This document shows, one piece after another, positions 7,667 through 15,999 of a DNA stretch of 64,000 nt. Both the position numbers and the translations under genes were made by a program. The DNA comes from Salinilacustrithrix sp034522155 (GTDB lineage: Bacteria > Actinomycetota > Acidimicrobiia > Acidimicrobiales > Salinilacustritrichaceae). Under the pieces are notes generated by a model. That model was not told where the DNA came from. It did not search any database and worked only from the letters and a program-made list of their open reading frames with translations. The first letter of the stretch is position 1; every line of letters begins with the position of its first letter. The stretch spans positions 372,001 to 436,000 of the forward strand of contig JAXHLP010000003.1 of the NCBI GenBank assembly GCA_034522155.1, given 5' to 3'.

Positions 7667-9892
7667 CTACTGGGCGGTGCCCCCGGCCAGGGCGTGGGGC
7701 AACGCTCCCACCCACGCGCCGTGGAGATCGTCGATCGCCACGTCGACGAGGTCACCGAGCACGAGGCGGTCGCCCCCCGCCGACCCGATCACCGACGCGG
7801 GTACCCCGGCCGCGCCGGCCGCGTCCGTGAGCTCGTCGATGTCGCCGGGGTCGACCGCGACCAGCACTGCCGACGGCGCGTCGCCGAACAGGGCGACGTG
7901 GTCGCCGGGACCGGGCAGCTCGATTCGGACGCCGACCCGGGTGGTGGCGGCCATCTCGGCCAGGGCCGGACCGAGGCCACCCGCCAGGTCGTGGGCGCTG
8001 CGGAGCCGCCCGCCGAGCACGGCATCGCGGACGACGGCAGCCGTCGCGGCGTGGGCGCCGAGGTCGAGCGTGGGCGGCGTGCCCCGCCGGTGACCCTTCG
8101 ACCACGCCCAGGCGCTGCCGGAGAGCGTGGTGGCCGGGTGGCCGACGACGACCAGCGTCGTGCCGTCCACCAGACCGATGCCCGGGGGGCGGCGGTCGAG
8201 CGGATCGACGAGGCCGACGGTGCCGACGACGGGCGACGGGTCGATGTCGGTGCCGTTCGACTCGTTGTAGAGCGACACGTTGCCCCCGATGACGGGCACG
8301 CCCAGCGCCCGGCAGGCGTCGCCCATCCCATCGACGGCCTCGGAGAACTGCCACATGACCTCGGGGTGCTCGGGATTGCCGAAGTTCAGGCAGTTGACCA
8401 GGCCGAGCGGGCGGGCCCCGACGCACGCCAGGTTCATCACGGATTCGGCCACGACGGCGGCCGTGCCGGCACGCGGATCGAGGCGGCACCAGCGGTGGTT
8501 GCCGTCGGTCGTGATCGCGATCCCGCGGCCGGTGGGCTCGCCGGTGCGGGGGTCCTTGAGGCGCAGCACGGCGGCATCGCCGCCGGGCGTCTCGACGGTG
8601 TTGAGGAAGAGCTGGTGGTCGTACTGGGACCACACCCAGGACGTGTCGGCGACGAGGCCGAGGAGGTCGGCCGCCGCGTCGGCGGGCGGGGCGAGGGCGT
8701 CAGCGGCCTCGTCGGCCAGCGCCTCGGCCCGGTCGGCGGGCTCGGCCATCGGACGCTCGTAGACCGGCGCGGCGTCGTCGAGCGAGCTCGCGGGCAGGTC
8801 GGCCAGCACGTCGCCGTCGAGACGGTCGAGGACGCGGAACCGGCCGGTGCCGGTGACGGTGCCGATGGTCGACGCGTCGATCTCCCACTTGGCGCAGATG
8901 GCGAGCAGGTCGTCGAGCTTGCCGGGCTCGACGATGGCCAGCATGCGCTCCTGGCTCTCGCTGATCATGATCTCGAACGGCTCCATGCCCTGCTCGCGCA
9001 CGTGGACCTGGTCGAGGTACAGGTCCATCCCGACCCCGCCCTTGGACGAGGTCTCGCTGGCCGCGCCGGTGATGCCCGCGGCGCCGAGGTCCTGGATGCC
9101 GACGACGAGGCCGGCCTCGAGGATCTCGAGGCACGCCTCGATCAGGCGCTTCTCCTCGAACGGGTCGCCGACCTGGACGCTGGGCCGCTTCTCGTCTTCC
9201 CCGTCGGCGAAGCCGGCCGAGGCGAGCACGCTGGCGCCACCGATGCCGTCGCGCCCGGTCGACGAGCCGAACAGCACGGTGAGGTTGCCCACCCCCGACG
9301 CCCGCGCCAGGGCGAGGCGGTCCTGGGGCAGGAGGCCGAGGCAGAACACGTTGACCAGCGGGTTGGCCCGGTAGGTGGGGTCGAAGACGGTCTCGCCGCC
9401 CACGGTCGGCACGCCGACGGAGTTGCCGTAGCCCGACACCCCCGACACCACGCCCTCGGCCACCCAGCGGCTGTGCGGGTCGTCGAGCGGGCCGAAGCGG
9501 AGCGGGTCGGCCAGCGCGATGGGCCGGGCGCCCATCGAGAAGACGTCGCGCAGGATCCCGCCCACGCCGGTGGCCGCGCCCTCGTAGGGCTCGATGTAGG
9601 AGGGGTGGTTGTGGCTCTCGATGCGGAACGCCGCACCGATGCCGTCGCCGACGTCGACCACGCCGGCACCCTCGCCCGGGCCGACCAGCACGTGGGGTGC
9701 CTCCGAGGGCAGTCGTCGCAGGTGGATCCTCGACGACTTGTACGAGCAGTGCTCGGACCACATCACCGAGTACATGGCCAGTTCCAGATGGTTGCCGGGG
9801 CGCCCGAGGATGCGGGCGATCTCGTCGGCCTCGTCGTCGGTGAGGCCGAGGGCGCGGTGGACGTCGGGATCGAGGGGCTCGGCCGCGGACAT
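7667..9892 (-). CDS. purL: Phosphoribosylformylglycinamidine synthase, large subunit (short PurL)
   Basis: PurL converts FGAR to FGAM with ATP and ammonia supplied by PurQ. The protein is 741 residues, the short form that needs separate PurS and PurQ, both encoded nearby. Motifs include YSVMWSEHCSYKSSR near residue 40, RIESHNHPSYIEPY, the ATP/FGAR segment MISESQERMLAI, and CLNFGNPEHPEVMW. I chose the ATG at 9892: a TAGCGT hexamer (9900-9905) ends 7 bases before it, and the alternative GTG at 9901 overlaps that hexamer. purQ and purS lie upstream on the same strand, separated by a plus-strand gene, so purL probably has its own promoter. Confidence 0.96.
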   Translation of the reverse strand: MSAAEPLDPDVHRALGLTDDEADEIARILGRPGNHLELAMYSVMWSEHCSYKSSRIHLRRLPSEAPHVLVGPGEGAGVVDVGDGIGAAFRIESHNHPSYIEPYEGAATGVGGILRDVFSMGARPIALADPLRFGPLDDPHSRWVAEGVVSGVSGYGNSVGVPTVGGETVFDPTYRANPLVNVFCLGLLPQDRLALARASGVGNLTVLFGSSTGRDGIGGASVLASAGFADGEDEKRPSVQVGDPFEEKRLIEACLEILEAGLVVGIQDLGAAGITGAASETSSKGGVGMDLYLDQVHVREQGMEPFEIMISESQERMLAIVEPGKLDDLLAICAKWEIDASTIGTVTGTGRFRVLDRLDGDVLADLPASSLDDAAPVYERPMAEPADRAEALADEAADALAPPADAAADLLGLVADTSWVWSQYDHQLFLNTVETPGGDAAVLRLKDPRTGEPTGRGIAITTDGNHRWCRLDPRAGTAAVVAESVMNLACVGARPLGLVNCLNFGNPEHPEVMWQFSEAVDGMGDACRALGVPVIGGNVSLYNESNGTDIDPSPVVGTVGLVDPLDRRPPGIGLVDGTTLVVVGHPATTLSGSAWAWSKGHRRGTPPTLDLGAHAATAAVVRDAVLGGRLRSAHDLAGGLGPALAEMAATTRVGVRIELPGPGDHVALFGDAPSAVLVAVDPGDIDELTDAAGAAGVPASVIGSAGGDRLVLGDLVDVAIDDLHGAWVGALPHALAGGTAQ

Positions 9893-9899
9893 GCCCCGC

Positions 9900-9905
9900 A
9901 CGCTA
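9900..9905 (-). promoter_or_regulatory. -10-like hexamer TAGCGT for purL
   Basis: Read on the minus strand, TAGCGT lies 7 bases upstream of the purL ATG and overlaps the only earlier in-frame GTG, so it decides the start. Confidence 0.5.
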
Positions 9906-10124
9906 GAGGGAGGGCGCGGCCGCGCTCGTCACGCGGGCGCCGACGCCCCGAGACGACGAATCAGTGCCGTCCATCCGACCACCGGTGCAACAATCGGGTC
10001 GGCACGGCGGCCGTGCTGTCATGTGCGTTCCGGGTGGCGCTATCCGATGACGGCAACCACCGCCTCACCGGAAATCGACCGACGCGAATTGCCAGAGGGT
10101 TGCCACTGTGATTTCCTGAATGTC

Positions 10125-10529
10125 ATGGCTGCCAAGCACGGAATGACCGAAGAGCACAAGGCCGCTTTGGCCGAGGGTCGCCGACAGGGAAAGGCAGTGC
10201 GGGACTACCTGGAAGCCCTCGAACAACACAAGCCGAAGCGGGGCCGGAAGCGGACGCCGGAATCGATCCGGACCCAACTGGCGAAGATCGACCAGACCAT
10301 CGACGACGCCGATCCGGTCAAGAAGCTGCAGCTCATCCAGGACCGCATGGACCTCGAGACCGAACTCGAGAAGATCGAGAACAAGCCCGATCTGACCGCC
10401 CTCGAGAACGACTTCGTCGACGCGGCCAAGCCCTACAGCGAGCGCAAGGGCATCTCCTACGCCGCCTGGCGAGAGCTGGGTGTCGAAGCCGCCGTGCTCA
10501 AGCGCGCCGGCATCACCCGGGGAATGTAG
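10125..10529 (+). CDS. Conserved actinobacterial hypothetical, charged helical protein
   Basis: A 134-residue, strongly charged, helix-forming protein. The opening KHGMTEEHKAALAEGRRQG is followed by KAVRDYLEALE, a basic patch KPKRGRKRTPESI, and then long Lys/Glu helices up to LKRAGITRGM. From memory it resembles a conserved but uncharacterised actinobacterial family; no function is known to me. The basic KRGRKR patch could bind nucleic acid (inference). The start is uncertain: the ATG at 10125 begins the conserved part, and an in-frame ATG at 10047 would add 26 residues. Neither has a good ribosome site, and the stretch just upstream is AT-richer than its surroundings. It interrupts the purL-purQ pair on the opposite strand. 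Confidence 0.7.
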   Translation: MAAKHGMTEEHKAALAEGRRQGKAVRDYLEALEQHKPKRGRKRTPESIRTQLAKIDQTIDDADPVKKLQLIQDRMDLETELEKIENKPDLTALENDFVDAAKPYSERKGISYAAWRELGVEAAVLKRAGITRGM

Positions 10530-10530
10530 G

Positions 10531-11205
10531 TCAGGCCGGGACCGCGGCCCGGTCGAGCAGCGACCGCAGCAGCGGGACACCGTCGGTCGAGCCCAACAGC
10601 TCGTGGGTGGCCCGCTCGGGGTGGGGCATGAGACCGACCACGTTGCGAGCCTGGTTGCACACGCCGGCGATGTCGTCGACCGAGCCATTGGGGTTGCCGA
10701 CGTAGCGGACCACGACCCGATCATCGCCCTGCAGCATCGCCAACGTCTCGGCATCGCAGGTGTAGTTGCCCTCGAAGTGGTTGATCGGGATGCGGAGCAC
10801 ATCGCCGACCTCCGCCGCCGAGGTCAGCACCGAATTGGTGGTCTCGACCCGCAACGTGACGGTGGTGCACAGGAACTTCAACCCGGCGTTCTTCTGGAGC
10901 GCACCCGGCAGCATTCCGGCCTCGGTGAGCACCTGGAACCCGTTGCAGATGCCGATCACGGGACCGCCATCGTCGGCGAAACGGCGCACCGCATCCATGA
11001 TCGGGGAGAACCGGGCGATGGCGCCGGGGCGCAGGTAGTCGCCGTGGGCGAACCCCCCGGGAACGATCACGCCGTCGACACCTCGGAGGTCGTCGTCGCC
11101 GTGCCACAGCAGCTCGGCGTCGCCGCCGACCGTGCGCACCGCCTCGACCGCATCGAGCTCGCAGTTGGAACCGGGGAAGAGGACGACGCCGAGCCGGGCG
11201 GTCAT
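10531..11205 (-). CDS. purQ: Phosphoribosylformylglycinamidine synthase, glutaminase subunit
   Basis: PurQ hydrolyses glutamine and feeds ammonia to PurL. The protein is 224 residues, a class I glutamine amidotransferase. It begins TARLGVVLFPGSNCELDA, then has PGGFAHGDYLRPGA, the nucleophile elbow GICNGFQVL, and the catalytic His-Glu pair in MPHPER. The ATG at 11205 overlaps the purS stop by four bases (ATGA), so purS and purQ are translationally coupled. The longer frame to 11265 reads through purS in another frame and is not used. Its 3' end sits one base from the end of the convergent charged-protein gene. Confidence 0.96.
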   Translation of the reverse strand: MTARLGVVLFPGSNCELDAVEAVRTVGGDAELLWHGDDDLRGVDGVIVPGGFAHGDYLRPGAIARFSPIMDAVRRFADDGGPVIGICNGFQVLTEAGMLPGALQKNAGLKFLCTTVTLRVETTNSVLTSAAEVGDVLRIPINHFEGNYTCDAETLAMLQGDDRVVVRYVGNPNGSVDDIAGVCNQARNVVGLMPHPERATHELLGSTDGVPLLRSLLDRAAVPA

Positions 11206-11453
11206 GGTGCCGTGACCGTGATGGCTGCGTCCTCGATGACCGGGTTGGTGAGGAACCGGGCGCACACGTCCTCGACCAGCGCGTTGGCCGCGTCCTCGTC
11301 GGCGGCCTCGACGCTGAAGCGGAACGACTTGCCGACCCGCACGCCGTCGATGCCCTCGAAGCCGAGCGCCGGCAGTGACCGTTCGATGGTCGACCCCTCG
11401 GGGTCGGCGATGCCGGCCCGGGGACTGGTCTCCACCTGCACGTCGAACCGCAT
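11202..11453 (-). CDS. purS: Phosphoribosylformylglycinamidine synthase, PurS subunit
   Basis: PurS is the small subunit that bridges PurQ and short PurL. The protein is 83 residues, the usual size, starting RFDVQVETSPRAGIADPEG and continuing with IERSLPALGFEGIDGVRVGK, a classic PurS pattern. A TAGATT hexamer (460-465 of 11 kb) ends 6 bases before the ATG at 11453, suggesting a promoter of its own. The upstream gap to purC contains a palindromic intergenic element, which fits separate transcription of purC and purSQ. Confidence 0.95.
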   Translation of the reverse strand: MRFDVQVETSPRAGIADPEGSTIERSLPALGFEGIDGVRVGKSFRFSVEAADEDAANALVEDVCARFLTNPVIEDAAITVTAP

Positions 11454-11459
11454 GCCGCC

Positions 11460-11465
11460 AATCTA
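11460..11465 (-). promoter_or_regulatory. -10-like hexamer TAGATT for purS-purQ
   Basis: Minus-strand TAGATT ends 6 bases before the purS ATG, the same arrangement as other probable leaderless genes here. Confidence 0.45.
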
Positions 11466-11495
11466 TTCACCCGGCCCCGGCCCGCCGACCCACCA

Positions 11496-11561
11496 GACGA
11501 CCGCGCCGATCGGCGCGTTCGACCAGCATGGCCGCGCGAACGCGCCGAACCTTCGCTCGTC
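11496..11561. repeat. Palindromic intergenic element, CGCGCCGATCGGCGCG type
   Basis: The element holds the perfect 16-base palindrome CGCGCCGATCGGCGCG (11502-11517), followed by TTC, a spacer of about 20 bases, and then GAACGCGCCGAACCTTCG. TCGGCGCGTTC and GAACGCGCCGA are also complementary, giving an 11-base stem. It fills the purC-purS gap and ends exactly at the purC stop. Two related copies lie at 23361-23493. Confidence 0.8.
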
Positions 11562-12455
11562 CTAGGCGCCGGGCCAGTCGTCGAGGGTCTTGCCGGTGAT
11601 GCGCTCGTAGCCCTCGCGGTAGCGGACCGAGGTCGCGTCGATCACGTCCTGGGGCAGCGTGGGTGGCGGCGGGGTCTTGTCCCAGTCGTCGATGGCCGCC
11701 AGCCAGTCGCGCAGCGGCTGCTTGTCGAAGCTGGGCGGGGTCGAGCCCGGCTCCCACTCGGCCGCGGGCCAGAAGCGGGACGAGTCGGGGGTCAGCACCT
11801 CGTCGCAGATGGCGAGCTCGCCGTCGATCCAGCCGAGCTCGAACTTGGTGTCGGCGATGATGATCCCCCGCTCGCGGGCCCACTCGGCGCCGTTCAGGTA
11901 GGCCGTGATCGCGATGTCGCGCGCCTTCTCGGCGACGTCCTGGCCCACGAGGTCGACCGCAGTGCCGAAGTCGATGTTCTCGTCGTGGTCGCCCTGCTCG
12001 GCCTTGGTCGAGGGCGTGAAGACGGGCTCGGGGAGCCGGTCGGACTCACGCAGGTCCGACGGCATGTCGGCACCGTGCATGGTGCCGCTGCGCTGGTACT
12101 CCTTCCACGCCGAGCCGGTGATGTAGCCCCGCACGATGCACTCGATGGGCAGCATGTCGGCCTTGCGGGTGAGCATCGACCGTCCGGCCAGCGCCGGGTC
12201 CTGCGCGGAGTCGGGGAAGTCGGCGAGGTCGGTGGAGATCAGGTGGTTGGGGGCGACGTCGGCGAGGTGGTCGAACCAGAACGCCGACATGGCTGCCAGC
12301 ACCCGCCCCTTGCCGGGGATGGGCTCGTTCATCACGACGTCGAACGCCGAGATCCGGTCGGAGGTGACCATCAGCAACCGGTCCGCGCCGTCTGGATCGG
12401 GCCCGGCGTCGTAGATGTCGCGGACCTTGCCGCTGTGGAGGAGGGGAAGGTTCAT
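11562..12455 (-). CDS. purC: Phosphoribosylaminoimidazole-succinocarboxamide synthase (SAICAR synthetase)
   Basis: PurC ligates aspartate to CAIR with ATP. With the ATG at 12455 it is 297 residues. The N-terminus NLPLLHSGKVRDIYD is the nucleotide-binding start, followed by VTSDRISAFDVVMNEPIPGK, ECIVRGYITGSAWKEYQ, and the substrate region IIIADTKFELGWIDGE with DEVLTPDSSRFW. The ATG at 12467 (four residues longer) overlaps a CAGGAT hexamer that ends 10 bases before 12455, so the shorter start is preferred. Upstream on the same strand is an ECF sigma gene. Confidence 0.95.
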   Translation of the reverse strand: MNLPLLHSGKVRDIYDAGPDPDGADRLLMVTSDRISAFDVVMNEPIPGKGRVLAAMSAFWFDHLADVAPNHLISTDLADFPDSAQDPALAGRSMLTRKADMLPIECIVRGYITGSAWKEYQRSGTMHGADMPSDLRESDRLPEPVFTPSTKAEQGDHDENIDFGTAVDLVGQDVAEKARDIAITAYLNGAEWARERGIIIADTKFELGWIDGELAICDEVLTPDSSRFWPAAEWEPGSTPPSFDKQPLRDWLAAIDDWDKTPPPPTLPQDVIDATSVRYREGYERITGKTLDDWPGA

Positions 12456-12501
12456 CACGGCCGCCATCCTGTCGCATCGACGGCGGCCGATCGAACACGG
12501 C

Positions 12502-13422
12502 TCAGCGCTCGAGCGGCGTCTCGATCACGACGGGATCCTCGGCCGACCCGCCGGCGGTGAAGAGCCGGGACCCGTCGGGTGTGAGCACGAACGGCGTGGC
12601 GTCGTCGCTGGCGGCCAGTTCGCCCTCCCGGTCCGGCACGCTGCCGTCGACCACCCGGATCCGATGGCCGTCCGGGCCAGCGACTGCGTACACGATCGCG
12701 GAGGTGCCCTCCACGATCTCGGCGTCGGTCACCTCGCCGGGAGCCGCGGGCAGCGGCAGCGGCGGCCGGATGCCAGGCGCACCGACCGAGCCGACGCGTA
12801 CGCCCGGCCCGGCGACGACGTCCCCCTCGGAATCGAGTCGGCCGGCGTCGAGCAGTTCGCGCATCGTCGTGCGGGCCCGGGCCAGCCGGCTGGCGAGCGT
12901 CCCGGGCGGGACGTCGAGCACGCCACTGGCCTCCTCGTAGGTCATGCCCTCGCCGTCGACGAGCAGCAGGGCGGCGCGGTGCTCCGGCGCCACGCGGTCG
13001 AGCGCCCGACGAAGGTCAGTGCGCCCCACCGCGGCCTCGGCCACGCGGTCGTGCCGCGGCCCGACCCCGGGCGGCATGGGCTCGTCGGGCAGCTCGTCCT
13101 CGGCGCGGCGGGTGATCGTGCGGCCCTGGTCGAGGCAGGTGGTGGTCACGATCCGGTACAGCCACGTGGAGAACGACGCGTCACCCCGGAACTCGCCGAT
13201 CCGGCGATACGCCTTGAGGTAGGCCTCCTGGAGCGCGTCGTCCATGGCCGCCTGGCCGCCGAGGAACCGATGGGCGACGCCGCGCATCTTGTCGTCGTGG
13301 CGACGCAGCAGGCGCTCGAACGCGCCCGGATCACCGTCCCGCGCCCGGGCGAGGTCGGCGTCCTCGTCGTGGGCCGTCACGACCGGCTGCAGGTGGCACG
13401 TCGGTGTGGCGGAGGCATGCAC
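12502..13422 (-). CDS. ECF RNA polymerase sigma factor with a long C-terminal extension
   Basis: A 306-residue protein. Residues 20-110 are sigma region 2 (DPGAFERLLRRHDDKM, then DALQEAYLKAYRRIGEFRGD and FSTWLYRIVTTTCLD). Residues about 130-190 are region 4 (ALDRVAPEHRAALLLVDGEG and VPPGTLASRLARARTTM). A further 110 residues or so follow, rich in Gly, Pro, Asp and Val, ending with FVLTPDGSRLFTAGG, which looks like a beta-propeller blade repeat. No anti-sigma gene adjoins it, so the extension may take over a sensing or inhibitory role (inference). The start is GTG at 13422; GTG at 13380 is possible. It sits between purB and purC on the same strand. Confidence 0.88.
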   Translation of the reverse strand: MHASATPTCHLQPVVTAHDEDADLARARDGDPGAFERLLRRHDDKMRGVAHRFLGGQAAMDDALQEAYLKAYRRIGEFRGDASFSTWLYRIVTTTCLDQGRTITRRAEDELPDEPMPPGVGPRHDRVAEAAVGRTDLRRALDRVAPEHRAALLLVDGEGMTYEEASGVLDVPPGTLASRLARARTTMRELLDAGRLDSEGDVVAGPGVRVGSVGAPGIRPPLPLPAAPGEVTDAEIVEGTSAIVYAVAGPDGHRIRVVDGSVPDREGELAASDDATPFVLTPDGSRLFTAGGSAEDPVVIETPLER

Positions 13423-13559
13423 ATCCCTTCAGACGTCCGGGGCAGCCGTGTTCATCCATCGCGAGGGCCCAGCATCCGACCCCGCGCATCCCCTACCCAA
13501 CCGCAACCACCCGCACCCCACCCGTTTCCGGCGGCGGGCGGTCGGACCCGGGGCGTCTC

Positions 13560-15017
13560 CTAGAGGATGTCGGCGGGGGTGTAGCTGGTGGCGTCGGGGA
13601 AGCGGGTGGCGAGGTCGTCGACCCGGGCGATGAACGCGTCGACCTGGTCGCCGGCGCGCCCGGCGACGGCGAGCGGGTCGGCGACGACGTCGACCAGGCC
13701 GGCCCGGTCGACGGGGATCCGGTCGTCGGCACCCAGACGGTCGAGCAGGTCGTTCTCCGCCTGGCCCTGCTCGCGCATGGCCAGCGCCACGGCCACGGCG
13801 TGTTCCTTGATGGCCTCGTGGGCCTCCTCGCGGCCCGCGCCAGCACGGATCGAGGCCATGAGCACCTTGGTGGTGGTGAGGAAGGGGAGGTACCGATCCA
13901 GCTCGGCCTGGATGACGGCCGGGTAGGCCCCGAACTCCCGGAGCACGGTGAGGAAGGTCTCGAACAGCCCGTCGATGGCGAGGAACGCGTCGGGCAGCGC
14001 CACCCGGCGGACCACCGAACACGACACGTCGCCCTCGTTCCACTGGTCGCCGGCGAGGCTGGTCACCATGGCCTGGTGGCCGGCGAGCACGTGCTTGAGA
14101 CCGCACACCCGCTCGCACGATCGGCTGTTCATCTTGTGGGGCATGGCCGACGAACCCACCTGGCCGGGCAGGAAGCCCTCGGTGGCCAACTCGTGGCCGG
14201 CCATGAGCCGGATGGTGGTGGCCAGGCTCGACGGGGCGGCCGCGAGCTGGACGAGGGTGCCGACGACGTCGAGGTCGAGGCTCCGCGGGTAGACCTGCCC
14301 GACGTTGGCGAACACCCGGTCGAAGCCGAGGTGGGAGGCCACGGCCTGCTCGACGGCGTTGACGGCCTCGCCCGAGCCGAGCAGGTCGAGCTGGTCGGTC
14401 TGGGTGCCGACCGGGCCCTTGATGCCCCGCAGCGGGTAGCGGTCGATCAGCCCGTCGAGGCGCTCGAACGCGACGAGGAGCTCCTCGCCAGCGACCGCGA
14501 AGCGCTTGCCGAGCGTGGTGACCTGGGCGGCGACGTTGTGGCTGCGGGCGGCGAGGACCTGGTCGCGGTACTCGGCGGCCAGTCGGGCCAGCGCGGCAAG
14601 GGCCGTGACCGTGCGGGCCCGCACCAGCTCCATCGCCGAGCGGACCTGGAGCTGCTCGACGTTCTCGGTCAGGTCGCGAGAGGTCATGCCGGCGTGGATC
14701 AGCTGGTGACCGGCGAGCGCGGAGAACTCGTCGATCCGCGCCTTCACGTCGTGCTTGGTGATGCGCTCGCGCTCGTCGATCGAGGCGAGGTCGACCTTGT
14801 CCACCACGGCCCGATAGGCGTCGACGGCCCCGTCGGGCACGTCCATCCCGGCGTCGCGCTGGGCTTCGAGCACGGCGACCCACAGACGGCGTTCGAGCAC
14901 CACCTTGTGCTCCGGTGACCACAACCGGACCATGGCCGCGCTGGCGTACCGGCCGGCCAGGACGTTGGGGACATCGGTACCGGGGCCCGCTGGGGCCGGA
15001 TCGACGGGGGCGCTCAC
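13560..15017 (-). CDS. purB: Adenylosuccinate lyase
   Basis: PurB cleaves SAICAR to AICAR and adenylosuccinate to AMP, both with release of fumarate. The protein is 485 residues. It carries the fumarase/aspartase superfamily signature GSSAMPHKMNSRSCERVCGL, the catalytic region HAGMTSRDLTENVEQLQVRS, and KHDVKARIDEF. The start is GTG at 15017, immediately after a GGAGGGG stretch; an AAGACT hexamer lies 7 bases upstream. It is flanked on the left by the ECF sigma gene and on the right by a divergent zinc-binding protein gene. Confidence 0.95.
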   Translation of the reverse strand: MSAPVDPAPAGPGTDVPNVLAGRYASAAMVRLWSPEHKVVLERRLWVAVLEAQRDAGMDVPDGAVDAYRAVVDKVDLASIDERERITKHDVKARIDEFSALAGHQLIHAGMTSRDLTENVEQLQVRSAMELVRARTVTALAALARLAAEYRDQVLAARSHNVAAQVTTLGKRFAVAGEELLVAFERLDGLIDRYPLRGIKGPVGTQTDQLDLLGSGEAVNAVEQAVASHLGFDRVFANVGQVYPRSLDLDVVGTLVQLAAAPSSLATTIRLMAGHELATEGFLPGQVGSSAMPHKMNSRSCERVCGLKHVLAGHQAMVTSLAGDQWNEGDVSCSVVRRVALPDAFLAIDGLFETFLTVLREFGAYPAVIQAELDRYLPFLTTTKVLMASIRAGAGREEAHEAIKEHAVAVALAMREQGQAENDLLDRLGADDRIPVDRAGLVDVVADPLAVAGRAGDQVDAFIARVDDLATRFPDATSYTPADIL

Positions 15018-15075
15018 CCCTCCAGTCTTGCAAGCCGGGGTCGTCGCCCGACAGTTCGGAGATCAGGGTTTCTCC

Positions 15076-15103
15076 TCAAGTCCCGGCCAGGAGGAGCCGA
15101 AAA
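15076..15103 (+). promoter_or_regulatory. Sigma-28/FliA-like promoter before the small zinc-binding protein gene
   Basis: TCAAG (15076-15080) and GCCGAAAA (15096-15103) are separated by 15 bases. The known FliA consensus is TAAA-N15-GCCGATAA, so the -10-type box matches at 7 of 8 positions and the spacing is within one base. Transcription would begin near 15110, just before the GAGGAAGGG ribosome site at 15112. Similarity by eye only; no flagellar gene is visible in the window. Confidence 0.35.
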
Positions 15104-15127
15104 CCCTTGGCGAGGAAGGGTGAGATC

Positions 15128-15484
15128 GTGATCCCGAACTGCCACCGCCATCACTTCGAGGAAGCCGAGGACGAGTGCCGCCAGTGCCGCAACGCCTTCT
15201 GCGGCAGCTGCCTCGTCTACACCAACGGGGCCAAGGCGCGGCCGCTGTGCATCCAGTGCGCGCTCAAGGTGTCCGGGATCCGGGGTTCGAAGCAGACGCG
15301 CCGGCCGTGGCGGGCCCGCCGGGCCCAGGCCAAGGCCGAGAAGGCGACGGCCCGGCAGGCGAAACGCGACGAACCACGCGAGCAGGAACCGGCCGCCGCG
15401 TCATCCTCGGTGGAACTGCTGCCACCGACGCAGCCGACCTGGGTGTCCCTCAACGCCGCCCGCTGGGACGTCGGCGCTCTCTGA
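15128..15484 (+). CDS. Small B-box-like zinc-binding protein
   Basis: A 118-residue protein with an N-terminal Cys/His cluster: NCHRHHFEEAEDECRQC, then NAFCGSCLVYTNG, then PLCIQC. The spacing resembles a B-box or treble-clef zinc finger binding two zinc ions. Residues 50-90 are basic and Ala-rich (RRPWRARRAQAKAEKATARQ), and the tail is acidic to polar. No enzymatic motif is present. The GTG at 15128 follows a GAGGAAGGG ribosome site by 7 bases, and a FliA-like promoter precedes it. Related actinobacterial B-box proteins are often membrane-anchored; this one has no membrane segment. The function is unknown to me. Confidence 0.78.
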   Translation: MIPNCHRHHFEEAEDECRQCRNAFCGSCLVYTNGAKARPLCIQCALKVSGIRGSKQTRRPWRARRAQAKAEKATARQAKRDEPREQEPAAASSSVELLPPTQPTWVSLNAARWDVGAL

Positions 15485-15952
15485 TCAGTTCGCAGCCGCC
15501 CGCTCGGCGCGGTCGTCGGCGACCTTCTTCGCCAGGTCCGCGTCGTCGATCGCCAGCATCTGCACCACGAGCAGGGCAGCGTTCAGCGATCCGTTGACCG
15601 CCACCGTCGCCACCGGGATGCCCTTGGGCATCTGCACGGTCGACAGCAGCGAGTCGAGCCCATCGGAGATGCCACCCGACAGGGGCACGCCCACGACGGG
15701 CAGCGTGGTGTGGGCGGCGACGACGCCGGCGAGGTGCGCCGCCATGCCCGCGCCACAGATGAAGGCCACGTAGCCGTCGTCGCGGGCCGACGTGGCCAGG
15801 GCGGTGACCTCGGTCGGGTTGCGGTGGGCGGACAACACGCGCATGTCGGTTTCGACGCCGAAGGACTCGAGCGTGTCCTTGGCGGCTTGCATCTTGTCCA
15901 TGTCACGGGGCGAGCCCATGAGGATGGCGACGCGCTTCGGGGTCGATGGCAT
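15485..15952 (-). CDS. purE: N5-carboxyaminoimidazole ribonucleotide mutase
   Basis: PurE class I moves the carboxyl group from N5-CAIR to CAIR. The protein is 155 residues, with the family opening VAILMGSPRDMDKMQAAK, then VLSAHRNPTEV, FICGAGMAAHLAGVVAAHT and VPLSGGISDGLDSLLSTVQM. The ATG at 15952 has a GAAGGA ribosome site about 7 bases upstream. It is 47 bases downstream of purD on the same strand, so a purD-purE transcript is likely. No purK is visible in the window. The stop overlaps by one base with the end of the convergent zinc-protein gene. Confidence 0.95.
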   Translation of the reverse strand: MPSTPKRVAILMGSPRDMDKMQAAKDTLESFGVETDMRVLSAHRNPTEVTALATSARDDGYVAFICGAGMAAHLAGVVAAHTTLPVVGVPLSGGISDGLDSLLSTVQMPKGIPVATVAVNGSLNAALLVVQMLAIDDADLAKKVADDRAERAAAN

Positions 15953-15999
15953 CACGTGTGTCCTTCCGTCGGGGGTGAGTGGGATGCGTGGGTGGGTGT

